Source: Nannocystis pusilla
GTDB lineage: Bacteria > Myxococcota_A > Polyangia > Nannocystales > Nannocystaceae
Direction: 5' to 3'
Assembly: GCF_020073745.1 (NCBI RefSeq)
Contig: NZ_JAIRAU010000028.1
Span: 434,001-498,000, forward strand
DNA length: 64,000 bases
Within the stretch, counting starts at the first letter, position 1. Every line of letters starts with the position of its first letter. This document shows, piece by piece, positions 39,501 to 45,403 of the stretch. Made by a program: the position numbers and the translations under genes. A model generated the notes under the pieces. That model had not been told where the DNA came from. It saw nothing but the letters and a program-made list of their open reading frames with translations, and did no database searches.

Positions 39501-40911
39501 GCCGCGCGCCGAGGCCGCCCACGCGCGCGACCGCGTGGCCCAGCTGGCCGCGATCGTCGAGGACGTCGCGACCGTCGCGCTCCGCTTCGACCAGCCGCTG
39601 CCTTCGCCGTGGACCGTCGACGACCCGACCGCCGCGCGCCAGGACCTCGTCGGCGAGCACCTCCAGGTCGACGCCTTCGCCGGCCGCGGCCCGATCGCCC
39701 GCCTGCCGTTCGAGTGGTCGGAGGGCCCGCTCGGCCTCCACGTCGACCTCGCGCTCGAGCGCGGCGAGTGGGGCTCGGGCCTCGTCGTCGGCGTGCGCCC
39801 GCTCGGCAGCCCGACCCTGCTGTCGGCCGTGCGCGTCGAGGTCCTCGGCGGCGGCGGCGTGTTCACCCGCCGCTACGCCTGCCAGATCGCCGGCCCCGAT
39901 CCGACCATCCTGTCCCAGGAGCCAGGCGACGACCCGGCCCGCCCGAGCCACCTGCACCTCGGCTTCGAGATCTTGCCCGAGCTCGGCCAGGCCAGCTGCA
40001 GCGCCGTCGTCGACGGCGTTCGTCACGAGCGCCGCGTGCGGCTCACGCCCGCCGTCATGCCGCCGCCGGGCCGCTACGAGCTCGTCGTCATGCCCGCGGG
40101 CGTCGACAAGCCGACCGGCCTGTGGACCTCGGCCCGCCTGCGCGCCATCACCCTCCGCGGGGCCCGCTCCGGCGCCGCCGCGGCCGACGAGGCCCCGCTC
40201 GCCCACGCCGCCCGCCTGCTGGTCCAGGGCGAGGCCGAGGCCGCGCTGGCCGAGCTCGAGCGCGCCGGCGAGGACGGCCCGCAGGTCTGGCGCGCGCTGG
40301 CGCTGTCGGAGCTCGGCCGGTGGAACGAGGCGACCGCGGCCCTGCGCGCCGGCGGCTCGCCGACCGCCCCACCGGCACGCGAGGCCCTGCTCGGCCTCTT
40401 GCGCGCGCGCCGGCAGACGACCGCCCCGCTGGTGCGCGCCGCCTTCGGCCCCGGCTACTTCCGCCTGTTCTGGGACGCGATGGCCGACGTGGTCCGCCAC
40501 CACAGCGACCCGCTGATCGAGCGCACGCTGACCACCGCGCTGTCGGACCTCGGCGAGTTCCGCCCGGCCGCCGACGACGTCGAGGGACATGTCCTCAAGG
40601 TCAGGCTGCTGTTCGAGCGCGGCCGGGCCTGGAGCGCGCTGCGCCAGGAGGACCGGGCCCGCGTCGACCTCGCCGCCGCCGCGGCGCTGGCCGAGCTGCT
40701 GCCCGCCGCCCGCCGCGCCGACCTCGACATCGACTACGAGCGCGCCGCCCTCGAGGCCGCCGCCGGCCGCCGCGAGGCCGCCCTCGAATTCGCCGGCCGC
40801 GCCCTCCTCCGCGCCCCCGCCCGCGAGCTCCTGGCCGACCGCCTGCGCTTCGACCCCCGCTTCGCCCCCCTCGCCGGCGACCGCGCCTGGCAGCGCATGC
40901 TCGGCGACTGA
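36532..40911 (+). CDS. Giant membrane Ser/Thr kinase with FG-GAP sensor region
   Basis: 1459 residues. An N-terminal Hanks-type kinase domain (about 25-290): glycine loop GAGSMGVVY, catalytic Lys in VAVK (K58), HRDVKPDN (D152), DFG (D170) and SPEQF. One membrane segment (about 308-326; TVALACAGAAALVALVVAVF) separates it from a long extracytoplasmic region. That region contains at least three FG-GAP/EF-hand-like calcium motifs: DLDRDGAREVYVG (about 614), DLDGDGADELVIA (about 668) and DIDGDGLDDIMLG (about 788), as in integrin-type propellers, followed by helical repeat-like segments to the end (AARLLVQGEAEAALAELERA). The ATG at 36532 is inside a repeat module; a TTG at 36523 is the only alternative. 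Several modules occur in its codons. Confidence 0.93.
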   Translation: MSLRTPNDRPGDPAADDEPVVEPRRIGRFALLRRLGAGSMGVVYAAYDPQLDRKVAVKLLKRGDGEPNPRWQDRLLREAQALAKLSHPNVVQIHEVGFHGDEVFVAMEFVTGMTLRTWLSELRRSWQEIVAVFVQAARGLAAAHAADLVHRDVKPDNILVGADGRVRVVDFGLVRFGDDDDDDATDEVPLARAQATRTASGILLGTPAYMSPEQFRGRPADALSDQFSLCVALYEALHGERPFAGETAEEVAQAVVHGQLAPRPERPVPAWLLRLVFRGLAHEPGARWPDLDVLAAELARDHGRPRRTVALACAGAAALVALVVAVFWASSWRDREARARAEALAAGRLRAAEDSIDEFLRAGRQADAAAVLDAFVAVPEHRTTRALVDALRGWGERMRALGDIPAARAAHARAYAAALDPAAERSILGDFVRLFHEQWAWDQLGRLCALLGSEAPGGPWSGRCAEAAFARRDFAALLAARDRHPDDPALVDLAPLAAAWTEATPLSRDILGAGPLSPPGALPRELYLHRDSPAPGRLDVVLPTPKLPVVRSYTLPSRFAPRVRPLSLGPGEPPLLLTWSAAHRRASLSAARPDRLVELVSTAADEPLAAAVADLDRDGAREVYVGTGPYGRVLLSFEPLSDGTWRIDHPHPETDATNSDITSIVAADLDGDGADELVIAAGPWRAFDLRVLRPGEDGPLELVARRKLGAVVGLTTLRAADGERLLVALKTDGYPSKIAFPADHPAGPPAGIYLLRLRGSELETVRFLPAPRRAGSDEPVDLFRLHVGDIDGDGLDDIMLGAHDHEPLPGFSVIHRQHGDGSFGTAMLAGFHPIALVELDGDPTAELIARTTGPLNTQETWLLGVVAEPTPVLQVPHAPEPAPPPPLADPLLARAWRRAEQLAALDLSSEAARALDDLAGLLPDEPRLVARMRAAELHEAAGDDLAAAERFELLGDRSDALLGAARTYEQAGRFADALRVSRQLTRRGDLPRAEAAHARDRVAQLAAIVEDVATVALRFDQPLPSPWTVDDPTAARQDLVGEHLQVDAFAGRGPIARLPFEWSEGPLGLHVDLALERGEWGSGLVVGVRPLGSPTLLSAVRVEVLGGGGVFTRRYACQIAGPDPTILSQEPGDDPARPSHLHLGFEILPELGQASCSAVVDGVRHERRVRLTPAVMPPPGRYELVVMPAGVDKPTGLWTSARLRAITLRGARSGAAAADEAPLAHAARLLVQGEAEAALAELERAGEDGPQVWRALALSELGRWNEATAALRAGGSPTAPPAREALLGLLRARRQTTAPLVRAAFGPGYFRLFWDAMADVVRHHSDPLIERTLTTALSDLGEFRPAADDVEGHVLKVRLLFERGRAWSALRQEDRARVDLAAAAALAELLPAARRADLDIDYERAALEAAAGRREAALEFAGRALLRAPARELLADRLRFDPRFAPLAGDRAWQRMLGD
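36867..36884. repeat. 14-bp module inside the kinase domain codons
   Basis: CATG 36867, CATG 36881; encodes GMTLRTWLS in the kinase N-lobe hinge region. Similar single modules in this gene lie at 37504-37521, 38226-38243, 39249-39266, 39909-39926. Confidence 0.5.
38433..38479. repeat. 14-bp module array in the kinase sensor region
   Basis: CCTG 38433, ACTG 38448 (a 15-base step), CATG 38462, CATC 38476. It lies between the first two FG-GAP motifs. Confidence 0.5.
40588..40605. repeat. Single 14-bp module near the kinase C-terminus
   Basis: CATG 40588 and CAGG 40602; encodes EGHVLKVRLL. Confidence 0.45.
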
Positions 40912-41256
40912 ACCCTGTCTTAATGGGCATGCCCCCGAGGACATGTTCTACAAGGCATGCCTCGCCGAACATGTCCTCTCAGTCATGATGACTCCGCGCC
41001 TCGGCGCCGCTCCGCTCCCTCGGCGCCGAGGCGAGCAGCGATCCTGCCCTTCGACATCGCATTCGCCGGGCACCGAGCGGCGCGAGCTGGCGCCAGCAGT
41101 CCCGCCGCTGGCCACTCACGCGCGCCGCCTGCCCCTCCGGACATCTCATTCGTCAGGCGCCGAGCGGCGAACCGCTTCGCCGCCCGTCGTGCAGCATGGT
41201 CTCGCCTCTGTCCGCGTCCGCCGCCTCTGTCCTGCCCGCCGATCGGCGGCTCGCCG
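40912..41256. other. Intergenic region between convergent genes
   Basis: No gene supported. The left third is a 14-bp array (40914-40987). The rest has two similar stretches, ACATCGCATTCGCCGGGCA (from 41054) and ACATCTCATTCGTCAGGCG (from 41141), each followed by CCGAGCGGCG, a decayed direct repeat. Confidence 0.5.
40914..40987. repeat. 14-bp module array between convergent genes (6 tetrads)
   Basis: CCTG 40914, CATG 40928, 40942, 40956, 40970 and 40984, all at 14-bp steps, starting three bases after the kinase stop codon. Confidence 0.85.
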
Positions 41257-42954
41257 CTACCTCGTCCCGGCCACCACCTGCCCGCCGATCACCGTCGCCA
41301 GCACCTTCGCCGTGCGCAGCTCGAGCGGCGGCATCGTCGTGAGATCGCCGGCGAAGCAGGTGACGTCGGCCAGCATCCCCCCGGCCAGCGTCCCGGCCCA
41401 CGCCTCGCGGCGGGCCGCGTACGCGGCTCCGCGGGTGAACGCCGCGATCGCCTCCTCGAGCGTCAGCCGCTGGTCGGGCAGCCAGCCGCCGGGCGGGTTG
41501 CCGCGCGCGTCCTGGCGGGTGATCGCCGAATACAGCCCGAACGTCGGCTCGACCTCCTCGACCGGGAAGTCGGAGCCGAACGCCAGGTGGACGCCGGCGT
41601 CGAGGAAGCGGCGCCACGCGTACGCCCCCGCCAGGCGGGCCGGGCCGATCCGCTGCTCGGCCCACGGCATGTCGCTGGTCGCGTGCGTCGGCTGCATGCT
41701 GGCGATCGCGCCGAGCCGGGCGAAGCGCGGGATGTCGGCCAGGTCGACGATCTGCGCGTGCTCGACCCGCGGGCGCGCGTCGCCGGGCGGTCGCGCCGCG
41801 GCCAGCGCGTCCAGCACCGCGCGGATCGCCGCGTCGCCGATCGCGTGGGCCGCCACCTGGTAGCCGTGCGCCAGCGCCTGCGTCACGATCGCGGCGAGCT
41901 CCCCCGGCGCGTGCTGGAACATCCCCGTGTGCCCGGGCCGGTCGCTGTACGCTTGCAGCAGCGCCGCGCCGCGGCTGCCGAGCGCCCCGTCGACGTAGAT
42001 CTTGACCCCCTGCAGCGCGTAGCGGTCGTCCGGAGATGGCCTTTCAGCCATGTCCGGAAGACCATCTCCCCTGCGCTTCAACCACGACTCGTCGCAGTAG
42101 CCGACCATCCGCAGCTTGAGCAGACCCTCGGCCGCCAGCTCGCGCAGCGTCGCGTCGACGAGCGGGCCGACGCCCATCTCGTGGACGCCGACCAGCCCGC
42201 GCGCGAGCGCGTGGTCCTGCGCGAGCAAGATCCGCCGCCGCAGCTCGGACTTCGGCGGCGGAGGCACCGGGACCAGCTCCATCGCCGCGTCGATCAGCAC
42301 CCCGGTCGGCTCGCGCCCCGACGGCCCGTCGCGCGTCACGATCTCCCCGCCGGTCGGCACCGCCGTCGCGGCCGTGATGTTGGCCGCCCGCAGCGCCGCC
42401 GCGTTGGCCCAGCCGGCGTGGCCGTCGACCCGGCGCAGCCACACCGGGCGCTCCGGGAACGCCGCCGTCAGCGCGTCGTGGCTCGGCATCGCCGCCCCGG
42501 GCCACAGGTTCTGGTCCCAGCCGCGACCGACGATCCACCCCTCCGGCGGCGCGCCTCGCTGCACCCGCTCGACGACCTCGGCCACCGAACGCGCCCCGCG
42601 GAGATCGACCTCGACCAGCGCCGCCCCGAGCCCGGCCAGGTGCGCGTGCGCGTCGGTCAGCCCCGGCGCCGCGCTGCCGCCCGCCAGCTCGATCACCTGT
42701 CCCCGCGGACAGTCACGGACCAGCGACTCCGCCGCGGCCCCGCGGGCGACCACTCGCCCGCCCGCCAGCGCCAGCGCGCGCGTGATCGGCTCGGCCGGGT
42801 CGCCGGTGACGATCGTCCCGCCGCGGATCACCAGCAGCGAGCTCTCCTGCCCCTGAGGACAGGTGCTCGCCCGCTTGTCCCCGCCCGCCCGGCACGCGAT
42901 CAGCGCCGACGCGCCCGCGAGCCAGCTCCGGCGGCTCAGCCCGGGCGCGCGCAC
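41257..42954 (-). CDS. Tat/lipoprotein amidohydrolase, YtcJ-like
   Basis: 565 residues. The N-terminus has a twin-arginine motif in a lipoprotein signal (SRRSWLAGASALIACRAGG), so it is probably exported folded by Tat and lipid-anchored. The amidohydrolase 3 (YtcJ-like) domain shows GLTDAHAHLAGLG (metal-binding His pair), GVKIYVDGALGSRGAAL, QVAAHAIGDAAI, ARPRVEHAQIV and HLAFGSDFPVE. These enzymes hydrolyse imidic or formyl-amide bonds; the substrate cannot be told. Repeat modules appear in its codons, giving the short peptides STCPQGQES and DCPRGQV and the stretch GDGLPDMAERP. Confidence 0.9.
   Translation of the reverse strand: MRAPGLSRRSWLAGASALIACRAGGDKRASTCPQGQESSLLVIRGGTIVTGDPAEPITRALALAGGRVVARGAAAESLVRDCPRGQVIELAGGSAAPGLTDAHAHLAGLGAALVEVDLRGARSVAEVVERVQRGAPPEGWIVGRGWDQNLWPGAAMPSHDALTAAFPERPVWLRRVDGHAGWANAAALRAANITAATAVPTGGEIVTRDGPSGREPTGVLIDAAMELVPVPPPPKSELRRRILLAQDHALARGLVGVHEMGVGPLVDATLRELAAEGLLKLRMVGYCDESWLKRRGDGLPDMAERPSPDDRYALQGVKIYVDGALGSRGAALLQAYSDRPGHTGMFQHAPGELAAIVTQALAHGYQVAAHAIGDAAIRAVLDALAAARPPGDARPRVEHAQIVDLADIPRFARLGAIASMQPTHATSDMPWAEQRIGPARLAGAYAWRRFLDAGVHLAFGSDFPVEEVEPTFGLYSAITRQDARGNPPGGWLPDQRLTLEEAIAAFTRGAAYAARREAWAGTLAGGMLADVTCFAGDLTTMPPLELRTAKVLATVIGGQVVAGTR
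42035..42066. repeat. 14-bp module array inside the amidohydrolase gene
   Basis: GATG 42035, CATG 42049, CATC 42063; it encodes a loop (RRGDGLPDMAERPSPDD), probably an insertion relative to relatives. GGAGATGGCC is complemented by GGCCATCTCC-like sequence, so it can fold. Confidence 0.6.
42696..42713. repeat. Single perfect 14-bp module in the amidohydrolase gene
   Basis: CCTG 42696 and CAGT 42710 around TGTCCCCGCGGACA, a perfect consensus match. Confidence 0.5.
42846..42863. repeat. Single 14-bp module after the amidohydrolase signal peptide
   Basis: CCTG 42846 and CAGG 42860; encodes TCPQGQE in the linker that follows the lipidation site. Confidence 0.5.
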
Positions 42955-43052
42955 GTCGCCCTCCGTGGATGTGGTTCAGTCCGGTTGCGCCGCATGCGAG
43001 GCGCAGCATAACCACCGCGGCCGCGCCGAACCACCGGCGCAAGGAGACCGCG

Positions 43053-43415
43053 ATGACCTCCCTGAGAAATACTCTGGAAAACAGCATGCAGGAGCTACGG
43101 ACGCTGCGCGACGAGATCCGCGTCCGGCTCAACCTCGCCGGCAAGGAGGCCCGCGACCGCTGGGAGCAGCAGCTGGAGCCCCGGCTCGAGAAGCTCGAGC
43201 AGCAGATCCGCACCGCCACCGACGCGACCCTCGACTCGATCCGCGACGCCATCGAGCGCGCCCGCACCTCCTTCCACGAGTACCGGGCCCAGCTCACCCA
43301 GGGCTCCGCCCGCGGCGTCACCGGCAGCGGCGGCGGCGAGGAGACCCGCGAGCAGACGCGCGCCGAGTCCGGCGACGAGCCCGACTTCACCAGGGTCGAA
43401 CCCGACAAGCGCTGA
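43053..43415 (+). CDS. Coiled-coil hypothetical protein, 120 aa
   Basis: From the ATG at 43053, preceded by a good ribosome-binding site (AAGGAG, 43041-43046). The protein is almost all helix: NSMQELRTLRDEIRVRLNLA, ARDRWEQQLEPRLEKLEQQI and ATDATLDSIRDAIERARTSF have heptad-like Leu/Ile spacing typical of a long coiled coil. The last 35 residues are Gly/Glu-rich and disordered. No family recognised. The strong RBS and low-complexity acidic tail suggest an abundant structural or chaperone-like protein (inference). Confidence 0.8.
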   Translation: MTSLRNTLENSMQELRTLRDEIRVRLNLAGKEARDRWEQQLEPRLEKLEQQIRTATDATLDSIRDAIERARTSFHEYRAQLTQGSARGVTGSGGGEETREQTRAESGDEPDFTRVEPDKR

Positions 43416-43438
43416 AGCATGCGGCGCCGCGCTCGCTC

Positions 43439-43529
43439 CCTGGCGCGAGGGTCATGTCCCTCGCGCCAGTCGAGGGCGAGCCGGCGAGCGCGACTCACAT
43501 GTCGCGATGAACATGTCCCTCGGGCCAGC
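43439..43529. repeat. Two 14-bp module arrays between convergent genes
   Basis: CCTG 43439 / CATG 43453 / CAGT 43467 and CATG 43498 / CATG 43512 / CAGC 43526. Confidence 0.7.
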
Positions 43530-43624
43530 GGAATGCCGTCGCCCTCGCGCCCGCGGACTGCCGCACGCCTGCCGGTGCACGCGACACGCGCGCGGCGATC
43601 GAAGCCGCGCCTCGAGCGCTTCGC

Positions 43625-44596
43625 TCACAGGTGCGGCTCGCCGTGCAGGTCGTCGAGCCCGTACAGGGCATCCTCGAGGCCGAGCTCGAGCGCCTCCCAG
43701 TGGAGGCCGGCGTCGTGCGACTGGAGGGCCACGCCGTGGTCGCCGACCACGTGGCCGTGACCGTCGAACGCCAGGTGCAGCCCTCGCAGCGCCAGGCCCG
43801 GCTCGAGCAGCTCCTCGACGCTGGTGCCGAGCTCGTCGTCGAGGCGGAGCACCGTGCCCGCCGCGCCGACGGCGACCACGAGGTCGGCCTTGAGGGAGAT
43901 CCGCACCGCGTGCAGGTCGCGGCTGGTCGGCGTCGGCACGCTGCTCCACGTCTCGCCGGCGTCGTCGGAGCGGAGCACGAGACCCCCGGCCCCGACGGCC
44001 ACCAGGTGCGCGCCCTCCGGCGTGACCCCGATGCCGGTCAGCGGCCCCTCCGAGCCGGTGAACACCGGCGTCATCGCCTCGCCGTCGAGCTGCCAGATCT
44101 GCCCGCTCGCCGTCGTCATCCACGCCAGCGCGCCCTTCGCCGTCGTCGTCACCGCCGTGAATTCGCCCTCGACGTCGGGCACCGGCGTGAAGCTGCGGGC
44201 CTCGTCGTCGGAGCGCAGGACGATGCCGTCGCCGACCACGAACCCGGCTGTCCCTCCGGACAGGGCCACCGCGCGCAGCGAAGCCCGCGTGCCGACGTCG
44301 AGCTGCCGCCAGCGCCCGCCGGCGTCCTCGGTGCGCAGCACCACGCCGTCGTCGCCGACCGCCACCGCCATCGCCTTCCCCTTGCAGGCGATGGCCCGCA
44401 GGTCGCCCTCGATCTCGAGCGGGTACAGCCACACGTCGCCCTCAGGGTTCAGGCGGACCATCGTCGCGTCCTCGCCGACCGCCCACGCGCCGCCCGAGCC
44501 GTCGGACGTCGAGGTGGTCTTGTCGTCGCCTTCCTTGCAGGCGACGGCGGGCATCATCATCGTGATGAGGAGTGGAGTGAGCGATCCGAGCTTCAT
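43625..44596 (-). CDS. Lipoprotein with YCF48/BNR-type beta-propeller
   Basis: 323 residues: a lipoprotein signal (LLITMMMPAVACKEG) and then repeated blades of the form (V/A)GD-G-(I/V)-LRS/T-(E/D)D-A-G-(E)TW: AVGDDGVVLRTEDAGGRW, VVGDGIVLRSDDEARSF, AVGAGGLVLRSDDAGETW, AVGAAGTVLRLDDE and VVGDHGVALQSHDAGLHW. This is the Asp-box/YCF48 propeller pattern, with about six blades. Such proteins act in assembly (HCF136/Ycf48) or as sialidase-like binding modules; the ligand here is unknown. A single perfect repeat module lies at 44247-44264. Confidence 0.85.
   Translation of the reverse strand: MKLGSLTPLLITMMMPAVACKEGDDKTTSTSDGSGGAWAVGEDATMVRLNPEGDVWLYPLEIEGDLRAIACKGKAMAVAVGDDGVVLRTEDAGGRWRQLDVGTRASLRAVALSGGTAGFVVGDGIVLRSDDEARSFTPVPDVEGEFTAVTTTAKGALAWMTTASGQIWQLDGEAMTPVFTGSEGPLTGIGVTPEGAHLVAVGAGGLVLRSDDAGETWSSVPTPTSRDLHAVRISLKADLVVAVGAAGTVLRLDDELGTSVEELLEPGLALRGLHLAFDGHGHVVGDHGVALQSHDAGLHWEALELGLEDALYGLDDLHGEPHL
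44247..44264. repeat. Single perfect 14-bp module in the propeller lipoprotein gene
   Basis: GCTG 44247 and CAGG 44261 around TGTCCCTCCGGACA; encodes LSGGTAG, a loop between blades. Confidence 0.5.
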
Positions 44597-44745
44597 GCTC
44601 GCGACGCTAACCGCCCGCCCGGGGCCTCACAAGCACGAATGCCCGGCTTCGCCGGGCCCCGCAGGTGTCCCGCCCGGACCCCAACCGCGACGAACTCTGT
44701 TCCTCGCGCCTCGCGGTCGCTCGCGTATTGCCGAGGTCGCCGAGG

Positions 44746-44777
44746 CCTGGCCTTCAGGACCTGTCCTCAAGAACAGG
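44746..44777. repeat. 14-bp module array downstream of the Cys-rich lipoprotein gene
   Basis: CCTG 44746, CCTG 44760, CAGG 44774; it ends eight bases before the stop codon at 44785, in terminator position. A second hairpin, CCCGGC-TTC-GCCGGG, lies near 44643-44657. Confidence 0.6.
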
Positions 44778-44784
44778 CGTGCAA

Positions 44785-45354
44785 TCACTGGCACACCGGC
44801 CCGGGGCCGTCGGCGATCGTGACACACTTCTTGCCGTCGGCGCACTTGCCGTTGGGACAGGGGATCCCACAGGTCTGGAACTTGGGCCCGCGCGGCCCGG
44901 CGATCCCGTAGTACTCGATGCACTGCTCGCCGGCGGCGCAGGCGACGTCGCCGCAGGCGACCCCCGGCGCCTCGCTCGCGGGCGTGGGGTCGGGGCTCGC
45001 GGCGGCCAGGCTGAGGCTGCCGTCGGACCACCACACGCACTCGCCGGCCACGCAGCCGCAGCTGGCCGCCGCCGGGATCTGGACCTCCAGCGCGTCGCAG
45101 TCGCCGGGCGGCGGCTCCCCGCCGGCGCACACCTCGTTCGAGCAGCCGCCCTTGCTGCAGGCGGCGTCGTCGCTGCAGGCGTTGTCGAAGGCTGTCCCTT
45201 CGAACCTGGCGTAAAGGGCATGGTCCTTCGGCACCAGCGGGACCCGATCGGCCGCGCTGCCGCCGACCTGGTCGGCCGGGACGGCCGCCTCGGAGCTCTT
45301 GCAGGAGGACGCGGCGACGAGCGCGACGACGACGACGACGATGGCGCGGATCAT
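44785..45354 (-). CDS. Cysteine-rich lipoprotein
   Basis: 189 residues. The signal MIRAIVVVVVALVAASSCKS ends in a lipobox (AASSC). The mature protein has about 16 cysteines in closely spaced groups: NACSDDAACSKGGCSNEVC, DCDALEVQIPAAASCGCVAGEC, ACGDVACAAGEQC and CGIPCPNGKCADGKKC. The DDxxC-C-C pattern resembles disulfide-rich domains common in myxobacterial surface proteins (DUF/EB-like modules). It has no enzymatic motif. A repeat array in the codons before the first group encodes KDHALYARFEGTAFD. Confidence 0.75.
   Translation of the reverse strand: MIRAIVVVVVALVAASSCKSSEAAVPADQVGGSAADRVPLVPKDHALYARFEGTAFDNACSDDAACSKGGCSNEVCAGGEPPPGDCDALEVQIPAAASCGCVAGECVWWSDGSLSLAAASPDPTPASEAPGVACGDVACAAGEQCIEYYGIAGPRGPKFQTCGIPCPNGKCADGKKCVTIADGPGPVCQ
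45191..45222. repeat. 14-bp module array in the Cys-rich lipoprotein gene
   Basis: GCTG 45191, CCTG 45205, CATG 45219. Confidence 0.55.
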
Positions 45355-45403
45355 CGCCGGAGCTTAGCACTCTCCGGCCGCGGCGAGGATCACGGGGCGA
45401 GGA

